From assembly GCA_018402255.1 (NCBI GenBank), contig JAGYIS010000009.1, positions 434,001 through 498,000 on the forward strand: a stretch of DNA of 64,000 nucleotides, in the 5' to 3' direction. Numbering within the stretch: position 1 is the stretch's first letter; every line of letters starts with the position of its first letter. The notes beneath the pieces are model-generated. The model searched no databases. It was not told the DNA's origin and saw nothing but the letters and a program-made list of their open reading frames with translations. Source of the stretch: Marinobacter sp. Lineage in GTDB: Bacteria > Pseudomonadota > Gammaproteobacteria > Pseudomonadales > Oleiphilaceae. The translations under genes were made by a program, and so were the position numbers. Below are positions 37,887-47,084 of this stretch, piece by piece.

Positions 37887-38798
37887 TTATTCAAGTACGG
37901 AGACGGTGGCCAGTAGCTGTCTGACCCGTTCCTTGCTTTTACCGGATTCACCCTGTTCAAGGCGATGTTCGGCGACGGATGGGAACACTGCCTGCACATC
38001 GTCTGGCAGAACATGGTTACGTCCGGCCATCAGGGCCCAGGCTTTCGATGCCCTGAGCAGGCCGATGCCGGCCCGGGGTGACAGTCCATAGAGCAGTCCG
38101 GGCATGCGCCGGCTCTGTTCGAGCAGGCGCTGCAGGTAATCCAGCAGGGCAGGGCTGGCAGAAACATCGTTAACGGCAGCCTGCAGTGCCTTCAGTTCGT
38201 CGTGGGGCAATATCGCCTGCAAGCGATCTGTCAGCGAACGGCGATCTTCACCTTCGAGCAGTTCGCGCTCGGCTTTTGGATCCGGGTAACCGAGGCGTAA
38301 ACGCATCAGAAACCGGTCAAGCTGAGATTCGGGTAGCGGGAAGGTGCCGCCTTGTTCTATCGGGTTCTGGGTGGCAATCACGAAGAACGGTGAGGGCAAG
38401 GGCCGGGTTTCGCCCTCGATAGACACCTGTCGTTCTTCCATGGCCTCAAGCAAGGCACTCTGGGTTCGTGGCGACGCGCGATTGATCTCGTCCGCGAGCA
38501 CCACCTGAGCAAAGATGGGCCCTTGATGGAAGACCAGGCTGCCAGCCTGTTTGTCGTACATGGAGTAGCCCAGAACATCCGCCGGCAACAGGTCGTTGGT
38601 GAACTGGATGCGCTGATAACTCAAGCCCATGATTTTGGCCAGGGCGTGGGACAAGGTGGTTTTGCCCATGCCGGGTATGTCTTCAATCAGCAGGTGGCCC
38701 TGGGCCAGCAGTCCGCACAGGGCGAGCCTTACCTGAGTATCCTTGCCCAACAGAATTTTGTTGAGTTCGTTAACAACGCTGTCCATTTTCTGTTTCAT
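37887..38798 (-). CDS. MoxR-family AAA+ ATPase
   Basis: A 303-residue single-domain AAA+ protein with Walker A EDIPGMGKTTLS (about 38-47), Walker B VVLADEINRASPRTQSALLEAME, sensor ATQNPIEQGGTFPLPESQLDRF, and the MoxR C-terminal lid with LSPRAGIGLLRASKAWAL. MoxR proteins act as chaperones in maturation of complexes. The usual partners (DUF58, transglutaminase and VWA proteins) are not adjacent. It starts 7 bp after the aguB stop, so it is likely cotranscribed with aguAB. Confidence 0.93.
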   Translation of the reverse strand: MKQKMDSVVNELNKILLGKDTQVRLALCGLLAQGHLLIEDIPGMGKTTLSHALAKIMGLSYQRIQFTNDLLPADVLGYSMYDKQAGSLVFHQGPIFAQVVLADEINRASPRTQSALLEAMEERQVSIEGETRPLPSPFFVIATQNPIEQGGTFPLPESQLDRFLMRLRLGYPDPKAERELLEGEDRRSLTDRLQAILPHDELKALQAAVNDVSASPALLDYLQRLLEQSRRMPGLLYGLSPRAGIGLLRASKAWALMAGRNHVLPDDVQAVFPSVAEHRLEQGESGKSKERVRQLLATVSVLE

Positions 38799-38805
38799 GC
38801 AGGTC

Positions 38806-39729
38806 TCAGTCCCGTACCCGTTTCAGAATGTCATCGTAGGCGTCAATGCGCCGGTCACGGAGATACGGCCAGATACGGCGAACGGATTCGGTGCGGCTGC
38901 GATCCAGGGTGGCGGTGAGTATGCATTCGCTGTGATCGTCCGCCCGTGCCAGGAATTCGCCCTGTGGTCCGCAGATAAAACTGTTACCCCAGAATCGGAT
39001 ACCGTCACCGTGACCTGACGGGTCTGGCTCCGTGCCTACCCGGTTGGGTGCAATGACCGGCAGGTTGTTGGCGATGGCATGGCCTCGCTGTACCGTCACC
39101 CAGGCCTCGAGCTGGCGTTCCTGCTCTTGCGGCTCGTCGGTGATGTCCCAGCCGATGGCTGTGGGGTAAATCAACAGCTCGGCTCCGGCCAGTGCCATCA
39201 GGCGTGCGGCTTCCGGGTACCACTGATCCCAGCACACCAGCACTCCGAGTTTGCCGAGGGAGGTGGAGATGGGGGTGAAGCCGCTGTGGCCTTCGTTAAA
39301 TTGGGCGTCGCCGGGGGTGAAATAGAATTTCTCGTAAAAGCCCGGGTCATCCGGAATGTGCATCTTGCGATATATGCCGGCCAGGCTGCCGTCGGTATCA
39401 AACACGACGGATGTATTGTGATAGACCCCGTTCATCCGGCGCTCAAAAATTGAGCCGACCAGAACAACGTTCAGTTCGTCTGCCAGGGCCGACAAGCGGT
39501 TGCTGGTCGGCCCTGGGATGGGTTCCGCCAACTCGAACACGGCGGTGTCTTCAGTCTGGCAAAAATACAGGGTGGCGTGCAGTTCCTGCAATACGATCAA
39601 TTGCGCGCCGCCTTTGGCGGCTTCACGAATCAGCATTTCCGAGGTGGCCAGGCTGGCGGATTTATCCTCGCTGCATTTTTGCTGGATTGCGGCAATTTTG
39701 AGCTGGTTGGCGTCGGCTTTTTCTCTCAT
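38806..39729 (-). CDS. aguB: N-carbamoylputrescine amidase AguB
   Basis: A 307-residue nitrilase-fold amidase that converts N-carbamoylputrescine to putrescine, CO2 and ammonia. The Glu-Lys-Cys triad is visible: LQELHATLYF, YRKMHIPDD, and VLVCWDQWYPEAAR. The FYEKFYFTPGD and SGHGDGIRFWGNS segments match AguB. It overlaps aguA by 4 bp (ATGA). With aguA it completes the agmatine-to-putrescine route; arginine decarboxylase is not in view. Confidence 0.95.
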   Translation of the reverse strand: MREKADANQLKIAAIQQKCSEDKSASLATSEMLIREAAKGGAQLIVLQELHATLYFCQTEDTAVFELAEPIPGPTSNRLSALADELNVVLVGSIFERRMNGVYHNTSVVFDTDGSLAGIYRKMHIPDDPGFYEKFYFTPGDAQFNEGHSGFTPISTSLGKLGVLVCWDQWYPEAARLMALAGAELLIYPTAIGWDITDEPQEQERQLEAWVTVQRGHAIANNLPVIAPNRVGTEPDPSGHGDGIRFWGNSFICGPQGEFLARADDHSECILTATLDRSRTESVRRIWPYLRDRRIDAYDDILKRVRD

Positions 39730-40778
39730 AGATCAATCACTCCTGAGGGAATCTGCATGGTGACGCAATGAAGGCTGCCATGTTGGTGAATCAGGGGGCG
39801 ACAGTTGATGGGTATGATTTCCCGGTCGGGGAAAACCTCAGCCAGGATGCGAATCGCTTCCTGATCTTGCGGTACATCGTATACCGGCAGTAAAACGGCC
39901 CCGTTGATAATGAGGAAGTTGGCATAGGTGGCGGGCAAGCGTTCGCCATCCTCATCATGGATGGCATCGGGCCACGGCAAGGCTGTGAGCTTGTAAGGGC
40001 TGCCGTCTTGCTGGCGGAATTCCTGGAGCTCTTCTTCCATGGCCGCCAGCGCACTGTAGTGCTCGTCCGCGACATCGGGGCAGGACACGTAACAGATATG
40101 GTCGCGGGCGCAGAACCGGGCCAGGGTGTCGATGTGGCTGTCGGTGTCGTCACCTGCCAGATAACCGTGGTTGAGCCAGAGAATTCGATCCGCCCCAAGC
40201 ATTTCCGATAGCAGTTGCTCAATGGCTGAGCGGTCCATCGTGGGGTTTCGGGACGGCGTCAACATGCATTCGCTGGTGGTCAGAATCGTGCCATTGCCAT
40301 CAGATTCTATGGAGCCACCTTCAAGTACGAAGTCAACGGGCTGCAGCGGGTGCTTGCCAAAAACGCCGGCATTGGCCAGGTGCTGGTTCAGGGCGTTGTC
40401 TTTTTCCCAGGGAAACTTGCCACCCCAGGCGTTGAAGCTGAAATCCAGTATTTCAAAGCTCTCACCGGTGTTCACGGTAATCGGCCCATGATCGCGGGCC
40501 CAGGTGTCGTTGGCCGGGGCAGGCACCGTGATAACCCGACCGGGCAGGCCTTCTGCCTCGGCGTAGTTGTTCAGGTCCCGCCCCAGCTCCTGCAGGCGTG
40601 CCACAAACTCACAGCTGATCAAAAGATGCTCAAATCGAAGCACCTGCCGGGCAATGGTCAGGAACACCGGCTCGACATCTGCCATGATGCGGGCCCAGTC
40701 TGTACCGGGGTGAGGCCAGGTCAACATCACTGCGCTCTGGGGTGCCCACTCCGCAGGCAACATTCGCTTGGAAGTCAC
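39726..40778 (-). CDS. aguA: Agmatine deiminase AguA
   Basis: A guanidino-group-modifying enzyme that turns agmatine into N-carbamoylputrescine and ammonia. PAEWAPQSAVMLTWPHPGTDW, NDTWARDHGPI, GGSIESDGNGTILTT, and the catalytic Cys in HGSLHCVTMQIP near the end are diagnostic. I prefer the GTG at 40778 (AAGGTG site 9 bp upstream), which gives 350 residues; ATG at 40763 is an alternative, and the open frame begins at a TTG at 40802. First of aguA-aguB-moxR. Confidence 0.94.
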   Translation of the reverse strand: MTSKRMLPAEWAPQSAVMLTWPHPGTDWARIMADVEPVFLTIARQVLRFEHLLISCEFVARLQELGRDLNNYAEAEGLPGRVITVPAPANDTWARDHGPITVNTGESFEILDFSFNAWGGKFPWEKDNALNQHLANAGVFGKHPLQPVDFVLEGGSIESDGNGTILTTSECMLTPSRNPTMDRSAIEQLLSEMLGADRILWLNHGYLAGDDTDSHIDTLARFCARDHICYVSCPDVADEHYSALAAMEEELQEFRQQDGSPYKLTALPWPDAIHDEDGERLPATYANFLIINGAVLLPVYDVPQDQEAIRILAEVFPDREIIPINCRPLIHQHGSLHCVTMQIPSGVIDL

Positions 40779-40876
40779 TGTATTTGTCACCTTGGTTCGC
40801 AAAAGTCGCCATTCTATCTGACCGTTGCGATAACGTCAGGCCATGAACAGAGAAAATTGAACGCTTGGAAGGGCTG

Positions 40877-41179
40877 TCAGCGGTTGCGCTTGACGACGGA
40901 GTGCAACACCCGATCCTGTTCAAAATAAACAATGAAGTCCGGGTAGTGCCACTGGCTGATGGGTGGTTCGCCAACCGGACCCTTCATGTCCTGCGGTGCG
41001 CCCCAGCGATTACGAACCGAATCCTGGCTCATGCCGGTGGTGGGCAAGCTGATCTCACTGCGGTCAGCCTGGCTGCCGACCGGAACGGCCAGCTGCTCGG
41101 CGTGTGACTGGCTGGCGATGCCGGTGGACATCAGCCCGGTCAGGGCCATTGCAGTGATCAGTGTTGATCTGTTTTTCAT
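40877..41179 (-). CDS. Small exported protein with a BamE/SmpA-like segment
   Basis: A 100-residue protein with a clear signal peptide (KNRSTLITAMALTGLMSTGI...SHA, cut near residue 28), so it is periplasmic. The mature part, GMSQDSVRNRWGAPQDM and ISQWHYPDFIVYFEQDRVLHSVV, follows the SmpA/OmlA pattern (G-M-S-x3-V-x3-G-x-P, then W-x-Y and VYFE). No lipobox Cys is present. I use ATG 41179, which has GGAG six bases upstream, rather than ATG 41191. Function unknown. Confidence 0.8.
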   Translation of the reverse strand: MKNRSTLITAMALTGLMSTGIASQSHAEQLAVPVGSQADRSEISLPTTGMSQDSVRNRWGAPQDMKGPVGEPPISQWHYPDFIVYFEQDRVLHSVVKRNR

Positions 41180-41281
41180 TGAGTTCTCCATTAATGCCAG
41201 TTCCCCGCGAGACGGACCGCGAGATATGGATAAAACGTAATATCCCGAAAAAACGGGTAAAAGTCAGTGTTTTTTATCAGT

Positions 41282-41869
41282 TTACTCTTTTTGACGTTGC
41301 CGGATTTGCCAGCGCATCACATGGCGGGCAATTTGTTGGCGATCGCTGTCTTCCAGTTGCACAAATTCGGTGTGAACCCTTGCGCCACCCCGCTCGTCCG
41401 GTTCTGCGGTCAGGACTTCGGCGACGGCTTGTGGCTGGTAGAGTTCGGGTGGCAGGGTCATGCGGACCGCGATACGGTCTCCGGTGCTCCAGGCTGGTGT
41501 GTTGCTGGCAAAAGACAGGCCGCCCTCGCTCAGGGTCACATCCTGCCAGTCTTCCGGTTGCAACGGATTTTGCTCAAAGGCGATAATGCGCGCCAGCGTG
41601 TCGAGCTTGCTGTTCATTGATTTGATCAATCCGGTCAACAATCGATCGCGTTCAGCCAGGCTGGCAAGGTGCGCTTTGACGTCCTGATCAAGTCGGCGAA
41701 ATTCAGCTTTGAGACTTTCCAGCGGAGTGCCATCGAACGCGTCCTGCTGGTTGTCTTCATCACGGTTGAGTCGCCGGATTTCCAGGCCAATATGATCCTC
41801 AATCCGAAAATACTCTCTCCGGTCGGATTTTGAGTCAGTGGTCTGAGGCGTAACGCGCGAACCTGGCAT
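41282..41869 (-). CDS. PilZ-domain protein, putative c-di-GMP binder
   Basis: A 195-residue protein with a PilZ signature split by a helical insert. The RREYFR arginine motif is at about residues 17-22, and the second motif, DVTLSEGGLSF (D-x-S/T-x2-G), is at about 111-121. A predicted coiled coil of about 60 residues (PLESLKAEFRRLDQDVKAHLASL) lies between. The C-terminal ARHVMRWQIRQRQKE is typical of the beta-barrel edge. It is an adaptor-type protein without an enzyme domain; its target is unknown. It could respond to the cyclase at 6831-8723. GGAGAAAG precedes the ATG. Confidence 0.85.
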   Translation of the reverse strand: MPGSRVTPQTTDSKSDRREYFRIEDHIGLEIRRLNRDEDNQQDAFDGTPLESLKAEFRRLDQDVKAHLASLAERDRLLTGLIKSMNSKLDTLARIIAFEQNPLQPEDWQDVTLSEGGLSFASNTPAWSTGDRIAVRMTLPPELYQPQAVAEVLTAEPDERGGARVHTEFVQLEDSDRQQIARHVMRWQIRQRQKE

Positions 41870-41988
41870 TCTTTCTCCGCTGGGCAGATTTTTATTTGTA
41901 GAGAGTAGTTTAGCAGTTTCCCGGGAGCGAGTAAGGGGCCCGGGGCATCAAACCACGACCGACCCGAAGGTAGCGCAGGCACCTCCTC

Positions 41989-43233
41989 ATGTTCAGACCT
42001 TTATCGTTCTACATTGGCTTGCGGTATACCGCTGCCAAACGACGTAATCACTTTATTTCCTTCATATCCCTGACCTCTATGCTCGGGCTGATGCTCGGGG
42101 TGGCAGTGCTGATCATCGTGCTGTCGGTCATGAACGGTTTTGACCGTGAACTGAAGCAGCGCATTCTGGGAATGGTGCCTCACGCCACGATTCAGGGTGC
42201 GTCTGGCCCCCTCGAAGACTGGGAGGAGATCGATCGCCGCGTTCAGGAGCATCCTCGGGTTCTTGCCGCTGCGCCTTTCATTCAGGGGCAGGGAATGGTG
42301 ACCGGCGGGGGTGATGTTCGGGGTGTCATGCTCAGCGGCATCCTGCCTGAGGAAGAAGCCTCGGTCTCGATCATCGAGAATCATTTTATCGAGGGCGACC
42401 TGGATCAGCTCAAATCCGGTGAGTTCGGCATCATCATTGGCCGTTTGATGGCCTCCAGCTTGCGCCTGCAGGTCGGGGACAAGTTAACGGTGGTGTTGCC
42501 GGAAGCCTCTGTGACGCCTGCCGGGGTGCTGCCCAGGCTGAAGCGGTTTACGGTCAAGGGCATTTTTAGCGTTGGCGCCGAACTGGACGGCAATTATGCC
42601 CTGATTCATATGGACGACGCCGCGCGGTTGATGCGCACCGGTGGTCGGGCAGAGGGTGTCCGGCTGTTGGTGGATGATTTGTTTGCGGCACCCCGTGTCG
42701 TCAATCAGGTGGCTCAGGAGCTGGGCGGGCGTTATTACGTGTCTGACTGGACTCGTACCCATGGCAACCTGTTCCAGGCGATTCGCATGGAAAAGACCAT
42801 GATCGGACTGCTGCTGATGTTTATTGTGGCGGTGGCGGCGTTCAATATCGTATCCACACTGGTCATGGTGGTCACCGACAAGACCGCAGATATTGCGATT
42901 CTTCGTACCATGGGCGCGACGCCGGGGCGGGTTATGCGGATTTTCATCATCCAGGGGGCCGTTATCGGTGTTTTTGGAACCCTGATGGGTACGGCGTTGG
43001 GCATTCTCGGCGCCTTGAACATCAGCGCCTTCATTGCCTGGCTGGAAAACCTGATGGGGCACCAGTTCCTGAGCGCAGACGTCTACTTTATCAGCTACCT
43101 GCCATCACAACTGCAATGGAGTGATGTGGCTGTTATCAGCAGTGCCGGGCTGGTCCTGAGTCTGCTGGCAACCATCTACCCGGCATGGCGGGCGTCAAGA
43201 ATCGAACCAGCGGAGGCATTGCGTTATGAGTAA
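41989..43233 (+). CDS. lolC: Lipoprotein-releasing ABC transporter permease LolC/LolE
   Basis: A 414-residue inner-membrane permease that extracts outer-membrane lipoproteins and hands them to LolA. The layout is standard: TM1 (about 23-47) after FYIGLRYTAAKRRNHFISFIS, a large periplasmic domain (about 50-265), then three C-terminal helices with the FtsX/MacB pattern (TLVMVVTDKTADIAILRTMGATP). Its last 8 bp overlap lolD. A second permease gene is not present here, which fits the single-permease (LolF-like) arrangement or a separate locus. Confidence 0.94.
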   Translation: MFRPLSFYIGLRYTAAKRRNHFISFISLTSMLGLMLGVAVLIIVLSVMNGFDRELKQRILGMVPHATIQGASGPLEDWEEIDRRVQEHPRVLAAAPFIQGQGMVTGGGDVRGVMLSGILPEEEASVSIIENHFIEGDLDQLKSGEFGIIIGRLMASSLRLQVGDKLTVVLPEASVTPAGVLPRLKRFTVKGIFSVGAELDGNYALIHMDDAARLMRTGGRAEGVRLLVDDLFAAPRVVNQVAQELGGRYYVSDWTRTHGNLFQAIRMEKTMIGLLLMFIVAVAAFNIVSTLVMVVTDKTADIAILRTMGATPGRVMRIFIIQGAVIGVFGTLMGTALGILGALNISAFIAWLENLMGHQFLSADVYFISYLPSQLQWSDVAVISSAGLVLSLLATIYPAWRASRIEPAEALRYE

Positions 43234-43933
43234 TCCTGAACAGAGCGCGGGCAAGCCCCTGGTCATCGATTGTCGGCAAGTGACCCGCACCTATTCCGAG
43301 GGGCCGGAAGTACTGACTATTTTTTCCGACATCTCCCTGGAAGTAAGCGCTGGTGAAACTGTGGCTATTGTGGGCAGCAGCGGTGCGGGTAAAACGACCC
43401 TGCTGAATCTGCTGGGGGGGCTGGACCGACCGTCCTCGGGCCAGATCCATATTTGTGATGTGGATATTCATCGACTGTCGGAGGCGGGCCGTGCCCGGTT
43501 CCGAAATGGCCATCTGGGCTTTGTGTATCAGTTTCACCACCTGCTGCCGGAGTTTTCGGCTCTCGAGAACGTCATGATGCCCTGCGCCCTGGGTGGGCAA
43601 ACGCTGGCAAGCGCCAAGGCGAAAGCCGAATCGCTGCTGGTGAAGGTAGGGCTTGGAGAGCGCCTCAGGCACAAACCTTCGGAGCTGTCTGGTGGCGAGC
43701 GTCAACGAGTGGCCATTGCCCGTGCTCTGGTGAATGAGCCGGACTGTGTGTTGATGGATGAGCCCACCGGCAATCTGGATGAGCACACAGGGGAAGGCAT
43801 CAGGGCGTTAATCGAGGATCTTCGGGATCAGTCAGGCATTGCCTTCGTCATGGTCACACACGACATGAAGATGGCCCGCAGCCTTGGCAGAGTGCTTCGG
43901 CTTGAGCAGGGGCGGCTGGTTCAGGAAGCCTGA
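43226..43933 (+). CDS. lolD: Lipoprotein-releasing ABC transporter ATP-binding protein LolD
   Basis: A 235-residue ABC ATPase powering LolC/E. Walker A GSSGAGKTTLLN, signature LSGGERQRVAIARAL, and Walker B CVLMDEPTGNLDE are intact. VYQFHHLLPEFSALENVMMP is the typical LolD Q-loop region. It overlaps lolC by 8 bp and converges with the DUF2062 gene, overlapping it by 13 bp. Confidence 0.97.
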   Translation: MSNPEQSAGKPLVIDCRQVTRTYSEGPEVLTIFSDISLEVSAGETVAIVGSSGAGKTTLLNLLGGLDRPSSGQIHICDVDIHRLSEAGRARFRNGHLGFVYQFHHLLPEFSALENVMMPCALGGQTLASAKAKAESLLVKVGLGERLRHKPSELSGGERQRVAIARALVNEPDCVLMDEPTGNLDEHTGEGIRALIEDLRDQSGIAFVMVTHDMKMARSLGRVLRLEQGRLVQEA

Positions 43934-44478
43934 TTGCGGGCTTCTTTGCGAGCTTTCTTGAGGGCTTTTCTGGCCTGGCGTCTGACCTGCCAGTCAGTGC
44001 GGATTTTGCGTCGCCAGAGAAACTGGATAACCAGGTAGGCGGTGCAACCGGCTACGGTGGCGACGATGAGTGAGCCCACATAGAGGGGGACGCCAATTTC
44101 CATCAGTCGACTGCTCAGCCAGGTCCAGGAGACCTGAAACTCAAAGGCCAGCACCGGTCGGTCGAGTATCCAGGCGCCCACTTTGTAGTTGAAGTAAAAC
44201 ATCGGAGGCATGGTCAACGGATTACTGATCCAGACCAGCGCGACCGAGAGCGGCAGGTTGGAATTGATCCAGATCGCCATAAACGCAGCGGCGACCATCT
44301 GGAATGGCATAGGGATAAAGGCCAGGAAGATGCCGATCAGGAAGGCCCGTGACACACAATGGCGGTTGATGTGCCACAGGTTTGGTTCATGAAGGATATC
44401 GCCAAGGAAGTGCAGCGATTTGATCGATCGCACTTTCTCTGGAGTGGGCAGATACCGTTTCATGAACTTCTTGGGCAT
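43921..44478 (-). CDS. DUF2062 membrane protein
   Basis: A 185-residue protein of the DUF2062 family with three or four transmembrane helices and a basic C-terminus (RRQARKALKKARKEARNQ). GIFLAFIPMPFQMVAAAFMA and SNPLTMPPMFYFNYKVG are the family hallmarks. No activity is established. The frame is open to 44526, but ATG 44478 (MPKKFMKRYLPTPEK) begins the family. The same gene lies next to comEC in Pseudomonas (PA2985-PA2984, from memory). Confidence 0.9.
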   Translation of the reverse strand: MPKKFMKRYLPTPEKVRSIKSLHFLGDILHEPNLWHINRHCVSRAFLIGIFLAFIPMPFQMVAAAFMAIWINSNLPLSVALVWISNPLTMPPMFYFNYKVGAWILDRPVLAFEFQVSWTWLSSRLMEIGVPLYVGSLIVATVAGCTAYLVIQFLWRRKIRTDWQVRRQARKALKKARKEARNQAS

Positions 44479-44558
44479 CGGAAGTTCGGCCTGTTGCGTC
44501 GCAATGAATATTATCCGGCACATCATAGAGGCCGGGCTTACGCACTGGAGGACAAGGA

Positions 44559-47012
44559 TTGTCCGGTTTACTTTGCAATGATCGAACGCCTGAAAATGGC
44601 GCGAGCGGCGTTACCTGCATTATCGCATTCTCGTGCGGCGTCATCTTACTGTATCAGCTGACAGTTTTACCACCGTACCCTTTGTTGTTTGTGGCCATTG
44701 CCATGATGGCGGGGAGCGCGCTGTGCAGTAAATCGCCCCTGATCCGCTGGTTGTGCCACGGTTTGCTCTTTATGCTGTTGGGCCTGCTCTGGTCTGTCTG
44801 GCATGCCGACTCCCGGTTGTCTGAGCGGCTGCCTGTGGAGATCGAAGGTGCGCGGCTGACGGTGTCCGGCTATCTCTGTGATCTGCCGCAACCGGGGAGT
44901 TTTGACAGCCTGCGGTTCAGTCTTTGTGTTTCTGGCTGGCATGGTCTTGATGCCTCCGCCGATATCGAGACGCTCCCTGGGCAAATCCGGTTGTCGTGGT
45001 ATGGCCGTGATGGCCAGTCTCTTCCCGGTCATCTGCTCAAGCTCGATGTCGTGTTGAAACAGCCCCACGGTACCCTGAACGAAAACGGTTTCCGATATGA
45101 GGACTGGCTGTTTCGGCATGGCTATCGGGCCACGGGGACGGTCAGGGCGGTGGCTGAGGATGCCTCCGTCCCCTGTGGCTGGCATTGCCGCTACCATCAC
45201 TGGCACCAGTCTGTGGCCGTCGCTACGCATCAACAGTTCTCCAATGCCCAGAGCTACCCGTTGATTGCTTCACTTCTGATCGGTAACCGGGGTTATTTGA
45301 GCGATGCACATTGGCAAATGCTCAGGTCAACCGGGACCATTCATCTGGTCGCTATTTCAGGGCTTCATCTTGGCCTGGTGGCCATCGGTGCCGGTTTGCT
45401 TGCTCGCAGGGCAGGCCTGGTCTTGCCTGCCCGATGGGGGCGGGAGCATGGGCGCCGAAGGGCGGCGTTTGTTCTGGTGTTGGTTGCCTGTCTGTTCTAT
45501 GCCCTGGTGGCCGGATTCTCGGTGCCTACACGGCGAGCTTTTGTGATGGTTGTGGTTGGTGGTGCCTATCTTCTGATTGCTCGCGAGGTCAGTGTCTGGC
45601 GACCTTTTGCAGTGGCCCTGTTTCTGGTGCTTGTACTGGACCCTTTTGCGCCTCTGGATCAGGGGTTCTGGTTGTCATTTGGCGCCGTGGCGGTGCTGCT
45701 GATGGTATTCTCCGGCACGCTGGGCAGTCCCGGATGGCTGAAGGGTTTGTTGCTCGCCCAAGTGTCGGTTTTTGCGGGTTTGTGGCCATTGCTTGTCGGG
45801 CTCGGGCAATCGCAACCGGCGGCCGGTTTGCTTGCCAATCTGCTGGCCATTCCCTGGGTGTCACTGGTGGTCATGCCGCTTTTGTTTGTCGGCACATTTC
45901 TGGTTCTGGTCTCTGGTGGTGCACTTGTGGAGTGGGTTGCCAGTGCGTTTGATCTGGCTCTTGGCGTGCTGATGGCCTGGCTGGAGTGGGTTGAGTCCTG
46001 GGCAACGTCCGTTTCGGTGATGGCGCCGACAGCGTCTCCTGGCTTGCTGGCAATACTGGCGATGGTGGTTCTGGTGTTGCTCCGTTACCCAGACCGGTCG
46101 TTTCGCCTGATGGCCGCCTGCGTTATCGGTCTATGGGTGATTCTGGCGGGAGGAGGCGGACAGTTATCGTCGAATAGCTATATCGAGCAGCCGGAGATAA
46201 GGATCTGGGATGTCGGGCAGGGGTTGGCTGTTCTGGTGCGGGCAGGCGACAAAGCGCTGGTGTACGATACTGGCCCGGAGCTGCGGGGCGTATTTTCGGC
46301 AGTCGACTCTACCTTGATCCCGGGTTTGCAGGCTCTGGGTGTGCGCAGAATTGACCACCTTGTACTCAGTCATGGTGACAACGATCACGCCGGTGGGCTC
46401 GAGCCATTAGCGGCGGCTGTTGAGATCGGGCGCATCAGCAGCGGCGAGCCTGAGGTTGTTGGTGAGACTTTGTCGGAAAGAGAGTTGATTGTCGGTGAAT
46501 GCCCGCGACAGGGTTTTGGCTGGCAGGGCTTGTCTTTCGAGTTCTGGCGATCAAAAGCCGGGCGTTCAGGCAACGACGCCTCTTGTGTTTTGCGCATCTA
46601 TCACGAGTTGTCGTCCACCGACCTGTGGTTGACCGGTGACATTACTCGCAAGCAAGAAGCTGAAATGCTCGGGCCATACGGTGTGGACTGGTTTGATCAG
46701 ACCGTTGAACATCGAGTGGTGCTGGCTCCCCATCACGGCAGCAAAACGTCTTCATCGACGAGCTGGGTGAGCGCTTTACGAGCCGACTGGGTAATCTACA
46801 CCGCCGGATACCGCCATCGTTTTGGCCATCCACATCCGGATGTTGCGCGTGGTTACCGGACTGCAGGTGTGCCGGCATTGAACACGGCCTGCTCCGGCGA
46901 GATCGTGATTACGTTGGGCCGGGATGGTCCGGAAATCAGTGAATTGCGGCATTCTTCCCCCTTCTGGATAAGCGGCCCCGGCCTCACCCGTGATCAATGT
47001 AATACACCGTGA
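44559..47012 (+). CDS. comEC: DNA internalization competence protein ComEC/Rec2
   Basis: An 817-residue inner-membrane channel for single-stranded DNA in natural transformation. It has two N-terminal helices, the ComEC OB-like domain (about 75-200), the competence membrane domain with HLVAISGLHLGLVA and AGFSVPTRRAFVMV (about 235-500), and a C-terminal beta-lactamase-like domain. The last holds the metal motif LSHGDNDHAGG and APHHGSKTSSS. Start is TTG with a GGAGG site 7 bp upstream; no better start codon lies nearby. All domains look intact, but type IV pilus and ComEA genes are outside the window. Confidence 0.95.
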   Translation: MSGLLCNDRTPENGASGVTCIIAFSCGVILLYQLTVLPPYPLLFVAIAMMAGSALCSKSPLIRWLCHGLLFMLLGLLWSVWHADSRLSERLPVEIEGARLTVSGYLCDLPQPGSFDSLRFSLCVSGWHGLDASADIETLPGQIRLSWYGRDGQSLPGHLLKLDVVLKQPHGTLNENGFRYEDWLFRHGYRATGTVRAVAEDASVPCGWHCRYHHWHQSVAVATHQQFSNAQSYPLIASLLIGNRGYLSDAHWQMLRSTGTIHLVAISGLHLGLVAIGAGLLARRAGLVLPARWGREHGRRRAAFVLVLVACLFYALVAGFSVPTRRAFVMVVVGGAYLLIAREVSVWRPFAVALFLVLVLDPFAPLDQGFWLSFGAVAVLLMVFSGTLGSPGWLKGLLLAQVSVFAGLWPLLVGLGQSQPAAGLLANLLAIPWVSLVVMPLLFVGTFLVLVSGGALVEWVASAFDLALGVLMAWLEWVESWATSVSVMAPTASPGLLAILAMVVLVLLRYPDRSFRLMAACVIGLWVILAGGGGQLSSNSYIEQPEIRIWDVGQGLAVLVRAGDKALVYDTGPELRGVFSAVDSTLIPGLQALGVRRIDHLVLSHGDNDHAGGLEPLAAAVEIGRISSGEPEVVGETLSERELIVGECPRQGFGWQGLSFEFWRSKAGRSGNDASCVLRIYHELSSTDLWLTGDITRKQEAEMLGPYGVDWFDQTVEHRVVLAPHHGSKTSSSTSWVSALRADWVIYTAGYRHRFGHPHPDVARGYRTAGVPALNTACSGEIVITLGRDGPEISELRHSSPFWISGPGLTRDQCNTP

Positions 47013-47084
47013 CATTCCGGGTGTGGCCTCAACCGGTAGCTATGCTAAAGTAGCGCGGCTTGTCATTAATCAGGGAGATCAAGC

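Noticed and set aside
44559..44640. A later start for comEC
   Set aside because: The TTG at 44559 has a GGAGG site at ideal spacing and the next plausible starts would cut into the first membrane helix.
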